64,000 bases of DNA, taken from an uncultured Alistipes sp. (lineage in GTDB: Bacteria; Bacteroidota; Bacteroidia; Bacteroidales; Rikenellaceae). Numbering within the stretch: the stretch's first letter is position 1; each line of letters begins with the position of its first letter. A program made the translations under genes and the position numbers. Positions 9,216 through 16,132 of this stretch are shown here, piece by piece. The DNA lies in NCBI GenBank assembly GCA_904502285.1, contig CAJGEC010000008.1:9719-73718 (forward strand). Direction: 5' to 3'. Under the pieces are notes generated by a model that was not told where the DNA came from, ran no database searches, and saw only the letters and a program-made list of their open reading frames with translations.

Positions 9216-10436
9216 ATGGATAACAACAGAATATCTCAGATACTCGACTTTGTCGATTATATCGTTGGCGAAGATGCAAAGCAGCAAGCGTCTGAAATTA
9301 GTTTTGTAATGGAGTTGGCGGCAGATGTAAAGCGTTGCATCGAACAGAATAGACATCTGTTGCCATATCATCTCAATCTGATTGACGAACTACATATCAA
9401 CGAAAACGGGCATAGTCGCATACTATGTAAATTATTGCAATATAAATCGCAATCAGGGGAGTATGTAGTATTACAATCGCTGTTGGCGTATATAGCTGAA
9501 CAAAATAACGAATATCGTTCCATAGCCATCCAGAGACCATTGATTACGCAGGAGCAGTGTCGAATAGACCTTTGGGTGCGAGACAAGGCTGGTGGATATG
9601 CCATTATTTTCGAGAATAAAATCTATAACGCAACAGATCAGGAGGCTCAGTTATCAAGATATATAGAGTGTACCAAGGCAAATGGATTTACAGATGAACA
9701 AATTTTTGTAGTCTATCTGTCTCAGCAAGGCTCGGAGCCGGCAGAACAATCTTGGGGCGCATATAAGTCTGAATATGCACAGCGGTATATGAATTTATCA
9801 TTTAGAGATGATATTCTACCGTGGTTAAAAGAGCGCGTCACTACTATTATACCAGAAAAAGATTATCTGTTACGCTGTGCCGTGGAACAATATATAGACT
9901 ATTTGGAGGGCATTTTCGGTTTAAGAACAATAGATAAAGAGTTAAATATGAAAGTAGAAGAGTGTATCAAGGAAAAACTTGGTTTAACAGGTCAGGTGTA
10001 TGATGATTATCGTACAATTCGTCAATATCAAGACGACATTAACAAAGTAATAAGCCACTTAGAAACATTAAAAGGCAAGATAGAAAATCAGATGTTTGAG
10101 AAGTGGAAGATTGAATTGACAGAACACTTCCCTTACTTGAAAAATAACATAACATTAGGAAATAGAGGGAAGATTATTTTTGTCGGAATCACTTTGCAAA
10201 TCGGTGGACATTCTGTTAGAATTGTTATAGATAGAGATACAAACATATACTATGGTATTTATTGTGTTGAGGGCAAAGATCCTAATATAGCAAATATAAT
10301 TGAAGGTGCAATATCAAATATTGGTAGTTGGGAAAGTAATAGTTCTTGGTATTGCTGGAAATATACCGATTTAGAGTCGGCATTGCCAAACCTCATAGAA
10401 CTGATAGAGGTAATTTTGCCATTAACAAAACAATAA
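9216..10436 (+). CDS. PD-(D/E)XK superfamily nuclease
   Basis: A 406-residue protein of the PDDEXK_4 type (PF14281-like). The nuclease core is in the N-terminal half: Glu63 in HINENGHSRIL, Asp118 in CRIDLWV, then Glu133-x-Lys135 in IFENKIYNA, and Gln145 in EAQLSRYI. This is the order of active-site residues expected for a metal-dependent DNA-cleaving fold. The C-terminal half is helical, then beta-rich, with no recognised domain. Members of this family occur in defence islands and on mobile elements, usually with unknown partners. The gene is noticeably more AT-rich than the flanking core genes, supporting horizontal transfer. The 36-base gap from the coiled-coil gene suggests an operon. Activity and target are not deducible. 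Confidence 0.85.
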   Translation: MDNNRISQILDFVDYIVGEDAKQQASEISFVMELAADVKRCIEQNRHLLPYHLNLIDELHINENGHSRILCKLLQYKSQSGEYVVLQSLLAYIAEQNNEYRSIAIQRPLITQEQCRIDLWVRDKAGGYAIIFENKIYNATDQEAQLSRYIECTKANGFTDEQIFVVYLSQQGSEPAEQSWGAYKSEYAQRYMNLSFRDDILPWLKERVTTIIPEKDYLLRCAVEQYIDYLEGIFGLRTIDKELNMKVEECIKEKLGLTGQVYDDYRTIRQYQDDINKVISHLETLKGKIENQMFEKWKIELTEHFPYLKNNITLGNRGKIIFVGITLQIGGHSVRIVIDRDTNIYYGIYCVEGKDPNIANIIEGAISNIGSWESNSSWYCWKYTDLESALPNLIELIEVILPLTKQ

Positions 10437-10440
10437 GCAC

Positions 10441-10475
10441 AACGAGACCCGCCCTTAACACAGGCAGGTCTCGTT
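10441..10475. terminator. Hairpin between convergent genes
   Basis: AACGAGACC pairs perfectly with GGTCTCGTT (9 bp, 17-base loop). It starts 5 bases after the nuclease stop codon and overlaps the last codons of the convergent gene on the minus strand. It probably terminates the plus-strand transcript. Confidence 0.6.
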
Positions 10476-11222
10476 CTCTTGTAGGGCTATCTCCAAGCCT
10501 CGCTCTAACTTTTTGCGCAATAAATACGGCACTTTGCGGCGCACGGGGAAAAGGCTTGTAACGTAGGGGTGCGAGTGGTTGGGCATATACCCCTCGTCGC
10601 CATCGAGTGTGGTGTAGGAGTCATCGGTTATATCAAGTGCATAATCCATCTCCTCATTGAGTTCATCATCTGTGATTCCAATACAATTCTTTTGAAACTC
10701 CTCGCGCACTCTTCGGCGAATTTCCGAGGTTCGTTCAGGAGTTGGCGGCTGACTATATACAATCTCCAACGATACCGTATCGCCCGATAGTACCTCGACC
10801 AAGTCGCCAATCTCGAAACGACACTCCTCCTTTGGTCTACCATCAAATGGTTCAAGTGCTCCGCCCAAATCTTTGTTGTATAGTGCCGAGACTTTTGTTT
10901 CGTGCAGAAATGCTCCATCTCCCAAATAGATGCGAGTATGTTGTGCATCGCCCGTAAGATGCCAATCGAATGGTATCTCATCGACCACAAAACCATAATA
11001 ATAGTCGTAATCTGAACGATACTTCCCAGAAGATTTTGCCTTTTCCTCATCGGTTACATATTTGCGAATACGCCGCTCGGCATCCTCCAACGAATGAAAG
11101 TAGCCTGTAACCTCTCGTCGCACCTCAAAGCGAGGATAGTGTGCCTCGGACTTACCTTGATAGTAGATTGTTGTGAGTTTATACAACACATCGGTTGCTC
11201 GGCTGTAGGGTTCTCGTCTCAT
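10455..11222 (-). CDS. Unknown soluble protein
   Basis: A protein of 255 residues that I do not recognise. A longer frame begins at 11264, but the better start is the ATG at 11222 (MRREPYSRATDVLYKL), because a near-consensus -7 box (CACCTTTG, minus strand, 11240-11247) lies just upstream and the 14 extra residues look like translated promoter. Features: a basic, aromatic N-terminus, a helix EDAERRIRKYVTDEE, a DYDYYYG cluster, a beta segment RFEIGDLVEVLSGDTVSLEIV that resembles a KOW/SH3-like barrel, and an acidic middle (DDELNEEMDYALD). No signal peptide or membrane segment. It is transcribed away from a divergent pair of unknown genes, from a region with repeated CAGTGTGA motifs. Confidence 0.7.
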   Translation of the reverse strand: MRREPYSRATDVLYKLTTIYYQGKSEAHYPRFEVRREVTGYFHSLEDAERRIRKYVTDEEKAKSSGKYRSDYDYYYGFVVDEIPFDWHLTGDAQHTRIYLGDGAFLHETKVSALYNKDLGGALEPFDGRPKEECRFEIGDLVEVLSGDTVSLEIVYSQPPTPERTSEIRRRVREEFQKNCIGITDDELNEEMDYALDITDDSYTTLDGDEGYMPNHSHPYVTSLFPVRRKVPYLLRKKLERGLEIALQENETCLC

Positions 11223-11239
11223 ATTTGCGATTTTTCCCG

Positions 11240-11329
11240 CAAAGGTGAGAATTGAGAATGCCAAAGGCTGTCAGTGTGAAAATAATTCTTGCTCTGACAC
11301 AATGTAGCAGTGTGATTTCTCAACTTTGC
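11240..11329. promoter_or_regulatory. Divergent promoter region with repeated CAGTGTGA motif
   Basis: Two near-consensus -7 boxes face outward: CACCTTTG on the minus strand (11240-11247) and CAACTTTG on the plus strand (11321-11328); both differ from TAnnTTTG at the same first base. Between them are two direct copies of CAGTGTGA (11272-11279 and 11308-11315) and an inverted pair TGTCAG (11269-11274)/CTGACA (11294-11299). A related dyad, ACACTGTC/GACAGTGT, lies upstream of the gene at 12379. A shared regulator, possibly the WYL protein encoded at 12650, is an inference. Confidence 0.4.
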
Positions 11330-11346
11330 ACCGTAAAACGAGAATA

Positions 11347-11709
11347 ATGATGATGACAAACGAACAAAAACTTATTGAGAAATATCGCGGGGCAGCACTG
11401 CGATTTTGGTTTGAGCCGGAGAGTTCCTACGAAATGGAGTTTGAGAGTTATGAGGAGTTTTATGAATATCTGTTTAAGGATATTGCCCTTTGTCCGAAGG
11501 GTATGAGCCGTGAGGCATATATCGTCGCTCGCTGCTACTATATTTTCGAGTATGAGGTGGCGGTCGAGAGAGTGTTGAGCGGGATACACTCCGCACGCCA
11601 TTTCGATAGCGATTGGGAACCTACACCTTACCGCTATGATCCTCGCGACAACTCAGAACACACCGAGCGATTTTTGCACGATGTGTATAAGGCAGCAACA
11701 TCTATTTAA
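11347..11709 (+). CDS. Unknown small soluble protein
   Basis: About 120 residues, unrecognised. The open frame extends upstream to a TTG at 11326, but that TTG lies inside the promoter's TTTGC, so translation probably begins at one of three successive ATGs (11347, 11350, 11353). The protein is acidic and aromatic (FWFEPESSYEMEFESYEEF), predicted alpha-helical, and contains AYIVARCYYIFEYEVAVERVL. It has no membrane segment. A 21-base gap leads to the next gene, with which it is probably cotranscribed. Confidence 0.65.
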   Translation: MMMTNEQKLIEKYRGAALRFWFEPESSYEMEFESYEEFYEYLFKDIALCPKGMSREAYIVARCYYIFEYEVAVERVLSGIHSARHFDSDWEPTPYRYDPRDNSEHTERFLHDVYKAATSI

Positions 11710-11730
11710 CCAAATAAAACAATCTGAATT

Positions 11731-12252
11731 ATGGTAATCGTAAGAACATTTGGCGATGCAATTGTGTCGCAAGAGTTGAACAAAGAGGCGTGGAAGAAGT
11801 TGTCGCGCGAATTTAAGTGGAATGAGGAGTTGCTCCGCAAGTATCGTAGTGAGATTGATTGGGAGGCATTGTCCTGCAATTACGAAATGCTTTGGACAGC
11901 ATCTATCCTCGAAAATTTCAAGAGTTATATCAATTGGAAAGAGTTGTCGGGTAATGCCCCTGAAAAGTTGCTTACCCTAAAGATTATCGAGCAGTTTGCC
12001 GACCGATGGGATTGGCACGAGTTGTCAGACAACAGCAATCTGAAACTCTCGTATGCTATGCTCGACAAGTTTGCCGACAAGTGGGATTGGGAGTGCATTA
12101 TCAATCGTTGGCGTAGCGAGGAACTATATACGCCCGATTTCTTGGAGCGATACAAGGAGTTTATTCCTGTGGATGAGTTTAAGTCGTCTAATCTCTGGGA
12201 TGCACTTGTTGAAAAGCGTTTCGACGAGTTGGTCGAGGATATTATGGGATAG
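11731..12252 (+). CDS. Unknown protein with tandem W-x-x-L-S repeats
   Basis: A 173-residue protein built of about five imperfect repeats of 25-30 residues, each ending in a W-x-x-L-S or W-x-x-I motif: WKKLS, IDWEALS, INWKELS, WDWHELS, WDWECII. Each is followed by a helix with conserved Leu/Phe (for example ILENFKSY, IIEQFADR, MLDKFADK). This is a helical-repeat architecture that may form a small solenoid for protein or nucleic-acid binding. I know this repeat style from uncharacterised bacterial and phage proteins but cannot name the family. Cotranscribed with the preceding small gene (21 bases) and followed by a clear terminator. Confidence 0.7.
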   Translation: MVIVRTFGDAIVSQELNKEAWKKLSREFKWNEELLRKYRSEIDWEALSCNYEMLWTASILENFKSYINWKELSGNAPEKLLTLKIIEQFADRWDWHELSDNSNLKLSYAMLDKFADKWDWECIINRWRSEELYTPDFLERYKEFIPVDEFKSSNLWDALVEKRFDELVEDIMG

Positions 12253-12273
12253 TAAACATTTTTCGGATGTTGA

Positions 12274-12301
12274 GGAGTCGAGTAATCGGCTCCTTTTTTT
12301 T
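12274..12301 (+). terminator. Rho-independent terminator
   Basis: GGAGTCG pairs with CGGCTCC (7 bp with one G-T pair, 6-base loop) and is followed by eight T residues. It lies 21 bases after the repeat-protein stop codon. Confidence 0.85.
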
Positions 12302-12315
12302 GCTAACATAATTTT

Positions 12316-12354
12316 ACACTGTCGCAATTTGACAGTGTAGCATTATACCTTTGC
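12316..12354 (+). promoter_or_regulatory. Promoter with an overlapping inverted repeat
   Basis: TACCTTTG (12346-12353) is an exact -7 box 25 bases before the ATG at 12379. Just upstream is a perfect 8-bp inverted repeat, ACACTGTC (12316-12323) and GACAGTGT (12331-12338), spaced by 7 bases. It sits between the usual -33 and -7 positions, as expected for a repressor operator. Its core CAGTGT also occurs in the divergent promoter near 11.3 kb. Confidence 0.55.
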
Positions 12355-12378
12355 AACAAAAATTAAATAGCAAAGATT

Positions 12379-12618
12379 ATGGAGCAGAAGAAAACAAGCG
12401 AGCAAAATCGCAAGGAAAAATCATTTAGTGAGCAGTTGGTGGAGAGCATTGCAAACAAGCCTTTTACAGCCGAGCATTGGCAAAGATGCGCCGACTCATT
12501 TCACGAAAATGAGCAGCGGCAACGAAAACAAACTGCCACTGCCGTAGCAATTGGAATCGTTATCGGTGCATTGGCGATGTATTTTTTATCCTCGCCAGAG
12601 CGTTGGATTCGATTATAA
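12379..12618 (+). CDS. Small single-pass membrane protein, unknown
   Basis: A 79-residue protein. Residues 1-50 are hydrophilic and charged (KKTSEQNRKEKSFSEQ), residues 52-70 form one transmembrane helix (TAVAIGIVIGALAMYFL), and a short positively charged tail follows. Its own promoter carries an inverted repeat. It precedes the WYL regulator by 31 bases and is probably in the same transcript. Small membrane proteins next to WYL regulators occur in some defence loci, but nothing specific is visible here. Confidence 0.65.
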   Translation: MEQKKTSEQNRKEKSFSEQLVESIANKPFTAEHWQRCADSFHENEQRQRKQTATAVAIGIVIGALAMYFLSSPERWIRL

Positions 12619-12649
12619 TTTGTAACTTTATCTAAAATTTCACCCCGTT

Positions 12650-13588
12650 ATGAGTACCGCAGGACTTATCAACCGCTATGTGTGGTTTGTTTCGACCATC
12701 TATAATCGAGGGCCTATCACGCTCGAAGAGATACAGTGCCGTTTCGAGTCGCATTTTGGGCGTGGCGAGGAGCTTTCGGAGCGTCAGTTCCACCGCTACA
12801 CCGACGCTGTGGAGGAGTTGTTCGACATAGAAATAAAGTATAGTCGCTCGCAGCGAGGTTATATCGTTGCCGACCGCGAGGGCATCGACAATATGGGTAT
12901 GCGTAAATGGCTTATCCAAACTTTCTCGGTCAATAATATTCTGCACGAAAGCCAGGAACTCAAAAACCGCATACTGCTCGAAAATGTACCTTCGGGGCAG
13001 CAGCACCTGACGATTATTGTGGATGCGATGCGTGAGGGTGTGGCACTCTCGATGACTTACCATAGTTTTCATCGTGAGGAGCCCTCGACTTTTGAGGTGG
13101 AACCGTACTGCGTGAAACTTTTTGAGCAGAGATGGTATATGCTCGGAATGAGCGACAAACTACGTATCTATGCCCTTGACCGCATCAAGGCGGTGGAGCC
13201 GACCGAGCGTACCTTCAAACTGCCCAAGAAATTCGATGCAACAAAATTCTTTGAGGACTACTACGGAATTATCATCGGCGATGAGGATTTTGATGTTGAG
13301 CCCGTGGCATTGAAGGTCGATTCGTGGCAGAGCAAATATCTCCGCACCCTACCACTGCATCACTCGCAAGTCGAAGTTGAACGCAACGAAGAGTATTCGA
13401 TTTTTGAGTACCGCTTGTGTCCGTCGTTTGATTTTAGACAGAAGATTTTGTCTATGGGAGCAACGACGGAGGTGCTTGCACCGAAGGTGTTGCGCGAAGA
13501 GATTGACATAAATGCTTGCGATATGGCATCGCTCTATCACGACCATTTCAATAGTCCAAAATATAAATTCAAGGTGTATAAAAAATAA
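12650..13588 (+). CDS. WYL-domain transcriptional regulator
   Basis: A 312-residue regulator. Residues about 1-85 form a winged helix-turn-helix (LEEIQCRFESHFG, ERQFHRYTDAVEELFDIEI, then the wing YSRSQRGYIVA). Residues about 118-205 form the WYL domain, with MTYHSF, VEPYCVKLFEQRWYMLGM and IYALDRIKAVEP, followed by the C-terminal WCX-like extension. WYL proteins bind nucleic acids or small ligands and often repress or activate phage-defence and DNA-repair loci. Here it lies between a small membrane protein and a possible UDG-fold protein (6-base gap), so it probably controls this gene group. The inverted repeat at 12316-12338 is a candidate operator (inference). Confidence 0.88.
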   Translation: MSTAGLINRYVWFVSTIYNRGPITLEEIQCRFESHFGRGEELSERQFHRYTDAVEELFDIEIKYSRSQRGYIVADREGIDNMGMRKWLIQTFSVNNILHESQELKNRILLENVPSGQQHLTIIVDAMREGVALSMTYHSFHREEPSTFEVEPYCVKLFEQRWYMLGMSDKLRIYALDRIKAVEPTERTFKLPKKFDATKFFEDYYGIIIGDEDFDVEPVALKVDSWQSKYLRTLPLHHSQVEVERNEEYSIFEYRLCPSFDFRQKILSMGATTEVLAPKVLREEIDINACDMASLYHDHFNSPKYKFKVYKK

Positions 13589-13594
13589 AAGATT

Positions 13595-14251
13595 ATGAAA
13601 CATGTAAAGTTTAGACCGTGGATTGGAGAGAAATACCATACTGAAGGTATATTTGGGAAGAAAATTTTAGTATTGGGCGAAAGTCACTATTGCAAGGAGG
13701 ATAAAAATAGAAATCCCGCCTGTATTGCGTTGGGGCGTTGTTCTTTCGAGTGTATGGATGAGGCTTGCTTCTCTCAAACAGAGGATGTCGTTGATGTTGT
13801 CGTAAATAATTATACTGGACAAAAACACGAGCAAACATTTATGCAATTTGCAAAATCTGTAATGGGAAAGGATTTGTCGATTGAAGAACATTCTGCTTTT
13901 TGGCAAAGCGTAGTATTCTATAACTATATGCAACATTCGCAAAGCGGCCCTACTCGTCCAATTGAGTTTAATCATGATTATTCCGAAGCATTTAGGGAAG
14001 TGTTAGAGTCACTGATGCCAGACTATATAATAGTTTGGGGTGTTAGATTGTGGAAAACTTTTTTGCCAGGGTGGAATGGTGTTAGTTCGGAAATTACACT
14101 TGAAAATGGAGATAAAGCACCTGTCTGGACATACAATATAAAGGAGAAAGAAATTCATGCAATATGTGTACATCACCCATGTATAGGTAAGGGAAGAGAT
14201 TGGCGCTATTGGCATCAGTTCTATAAAGAGTTCCTCGGACTATCTGAATAA
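13595..14251 (+). CDS. Possible uracil-DNA-glycosylase-fold protein
   Basis: A 218-residue protein. The N-terminal strand-loop ILVLGESHYC (about residues 24-33) occupies the place where UDG-superfamily enzymes have the catalytic/phosphate loop, and the C-terminal AICVHHPCIGKG resembles the H-P-S/H-x-G loop at the other end of that fold. The intervening region is alpha/beta with a central strand PDYIIVWGVRLWKTF. Classical family 1-6 motifs (GQDPYH) are absent, so catalysis on uracil is not shown; it may be a distant member with another substrate. The gene is AT-rich relative to the chromosome and lies 6 bases after the WYL gene, which makes cotranscription near certain. Confidence 0.5.
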   Translation: MKHVKFRPWIGEKYHTEGIFGKKILVLGESHYCKEDKNRNPACIALGRCSFECMDEACFSQTEDVVDVVVNNYTGQKHEQTFMQFAKSVMGKDLSIEEHSAFWQSVVFYNYMQHSQSGPTRPIEFNHDYSEAFREVLESLMPDYIIVWGVRLWKTFLPGWNGVSSEITLENGDKAPVWTYNIKEKEIHAICVHHPCIGKGRDWRYWHQFYKEFLGLSE

Positions 14252-14339
14252 TTCATTAAACCCTATGACCGCCTACATTTCTGAGAGAGTGCAAAAGAAT
14301 TAGTGCGACGGAATAAACCATCTTTAATAAATAAAAAAC

Positions 14340-14594
14340 ATGGAACAGAAATTTGATTTTTCGCAGGCTGATCCTCTGTTTGTTGAGGTAGCAAGATTTG
14401 TTGTAGAGAACAATAGAATGGCTTGTGGGAGCCCTTTGGAGCGTAAATTTGAGATTGGCTTCAATCGTTCCAGACGCATCCTCGAGCAGTTGGAGGCTGC
14501 TGGTATTGTTGGCGAGGCAGTGCGCTGTAAACCTCGCACCGTACTCTGCACCGCTGAGGAGTTGGAACAAAAATTCGCCGAATGGCAAAAATAG
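14340..14594 (+). CDS. Stand-alone FtsK gamma-domain (winged helix) protein
   Basis: An 84-residue protein that matches only the C-terminal gamma domain of the FtsK/SpoIIIE DNA translocase: DPLFVEVARFVVENN, then FEIGFNRSRRILEQLEAAGI, as in FtsK gamma DPL..A..FV and IGYNRAARI..QME..GIV. In FtsK this winged helix reads KOPS sequences and activates XerD at dif. The motor and membrane domains are absent, and the frame has its own ATG and stop, so it is a free-standing DNA-binding protein rather than a visible fragment of FtsK. It is followed by a strong terminator. Its role may be to bind KOPS-like DNA or to act as a small regulator; both are inference. Confidence 0.85.
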   Translation: MEQKFDFSQADPLFVEVARFVVENNRMACGSPLERKFEIGFNRSRRILEQLEAAGIVGEAVRCKPRTVLCTAEELEQKFAEWQK

Positions 14595-14615
14595 CTAACT
14601 AATATAGACGACATT

Positions 14616-14657
14616 CCCCTCTCTGTCCTGATGTGTCAGAGAGGGGTTTTACTTTTG
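14616..14657 (+). terminator. Terminator overlapping the next promoter
   Basis: CCCCTCTCTG (14616-14625) pairs perfectly with CAGAGAGGGG (14637-14646), followed by TTTTACTTTT. The downstream TACTTTTG (14650-14657) is also an exact -7 box, so the terminator's T-tract doubles as the promoter of the DnaE-like gene. Confidence 0.8.
14650..14657 (+). promoter_or_regulatory. -7 promoter box of the DnaE-like gene
   Basis: TACTTTTG matches TAnnTTTG exactly, 37 bases before the ATG at 14694. The promoter shows that the degenerate polymerase gene is likely still expressed on its own. Confidence 0.6.
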
Positions 14658-14693
14658 TTCCATAATCAATATACATAATTGGAAAAATTAGTC

Positions 14694-15806
14694 ATGGTTG
14701 AATGTATCAGATTTCGTTCGGCGTTACCTTTTGATGAGAATGTTAAAGAGGAGTTTATCTCCGAGGTTTGGGGTGGAGCTATCGACCGTTGGAGAGGAAA
14801 TATAGCGCCCGATATTGAGACGAGAATAGAGCTGGAGATTGCCACTTTTGAACAGGTAGAGGGGTATATGGCTTACCTAAATTTCGTGTGGAGAGTGGTT
14901 ATTGAAAGCAACTATTTTCTAATCCCACATCGTACCCTTGCTCACGCATCGGCCGTGTGCTATGCTTTGGGGATTACGGAGGTAGACCCTATTCGCTTGG
15001 GACTTGATTTCAACCGCTTTATGCAGACCGATAAGCCCCGTTTTGCAGCGATTGGTCTAGCTACCAATGCAACCGCATTACAAATTCAAAAGGATATTAT
15101 GAACCTCGATTTTAACGAGGATAGGGAGCGCTTGGGCGAACGAGAGTTGGACGATAAAGCCCCTGCTTTGACAATTTATCCGAGCCAACGCACTGCACAG
15201 TTATTGGGATATTTTAGCGATAAAGTCAATTTTGACTACATACCATTTGATGACCGAGAGACTTTCTACACCTTGTTACGCTCAAATGACTTAACGGGTG
15301 TGTATGGCTGTAATGATGGAACGGTTTTGCAAGAGTATCTGCAACAAGTCAAACCGCAATTTGAGGATTTAATACCGCTTTGTACAGCGAGCATTATAGA
15401 CTATCCGACTAATCACATCTATACATCACGCAAATATGGCATCGCGTGGGAGCCTCGTTTCACGCCAGATATTGAGATGATATTGAGTGAAACATGTGGC
15501 GATATACTCTACAACGAGCAGGTCTATGCTATTGCCGAACTTGTTGGCTATACACCGAGCGAGGCAGAGGAGTTTCGCAAGGTGTTATCAAAACGCAAGA
15601 AACAGGAATACAACAACCACCGCCACCGATTCAGCAAGCATAAGGGCTTGTTTCGCAAACTTATAAATGAGGGCAGTTGGTCATTACCCAAAGCTCGGGT
15701 GGCGGAGTTCGCTCGCTTGGTTTACACAACCGCCTACCTCAAAACCCATTTTCCACAGGAGTTTACCCAAACCGCCCTATGCGTCGCAGCAAGCAATGAG
15801 TGTTAA
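14694..15806 (+). CDS. Shortened DNA polymerase III alpha-like protein lacking catalytic residues
   Basis: A 370-residue protein (an upstream TTG at 14679 is possible, ATG 14694 is preferred). It aligns with the polymerase core of DnaE but with parts missing. ESNYFLIPHRTLAHASAVCY (71-90) with the following ALGITEVDPIRLGLDFNRFM corresponds to the segment containing G-R-G-S-A-A-G in real DnaE. DYIPFDDRETFYTLL then TGVYG, FEDLIPL, ILYNEQVYAIAELVGY and VYTTAYLKTHFPQEF follow the order of the DnaE fingers. The N-terminal PHP domain, the C-terminal tau- and clamp-binding parts and the palm strands with the catalytic Asp residues (PDFDxDF and the third Asp) are absent: PRFAAIGLATNA stands where PDFDID should be. 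It is probably not an active polymerase. The frame is intact with its own promoter, so a retained non-catalytic role is possible. Confidence 0.8.
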   Translation: MVECIRFRSALPFDENVKEEFISEVWGGAIDRWRGNIAPDIETRIELEIATFEQVEGYMAYLNFVWRVVIESNYFLIPHRTLAHASAVCYALGITEVDPIRLGLDFNRFMQTDKPRFAAIGLATNATALQIQKDIMNLDFNEDRERLGERELDDKAPALTIYPSQRTAQLLGYFSDKVNFDYIPFDDRETFYTLLRSNDLTGVYGCNDGTVLQEYLQQVKPQFEDLIPLCTASIIDYPTNHIYTSRKYGIAWEPRFTPDIEMILSETCGDILYNEQVYAIAELVGYTPSEAEEFRKVLSKRKKQEYNNHRHRFSKHKGLFRKLINEGSWSLPKARVAEFARLVYTTAYLKTHFPQEFTQTALCVAASNEC

Positions 15807-16132
15807 TCATAGTACGGTTGCAAATTAGTCCGAATAAATACAAACTAATTCAAGACAAAAGTGGCGTATGCAGTGAACCTTGTAGTTCGCTCATACGCCA
15901 CCGTTGTCTATTTACAATACATCTTTGGAAGATGCTTGATTTCAGTGCTTTACTTTCAAAAGTTTTATGTGCCTTTGCATTTATAGTTTTTTGGCTTGAT
16001 TACGACCTCCATGTAGTCTTCTATGTGGGATTTCGCTTTTTTTCGTAAAACCTACACTGAAAATCAATTAGTTAAGAATTAAAGTTCCTATCCATTGCGG
16101 AACTGCCCCTAACTTATTTTATATGTTTGGCC
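15807..16132. other. Non-coding right end of the accessory island
   Basis: 326 bases with no credible gene. It holds the 41-nt hairpin (15861-15901), an AT-rich stretch, the 15-bp repeat at 16012-16026, and the 13-bp inverted copy GAACTGCCCCTAA at 16100-16112 of the sequence at the island's left end. The next gene ends at 16133 on the opposite strand. Confidence 0.6.
15861..15901 (+). repeat. 41-nt hairpin element, copy 1
   Basis: GTGGCGTATG pairs with CATACGCCAC (10 bp); one unpaired base follows, then AGTGAAC pairs with GTTCGCT (7 bp, one G-T) around a five-base loop. A second copy at 54290-54330 differs at only two positions. About 30 further bases to the right are also similar between the two copies (ending GGAAGATGC), so the repeat unit may be about 75 bases. 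It lies 54 bases after the DnaE-like gene and could work as a terminator, but no T-tract follows. Confidence 0.8.
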
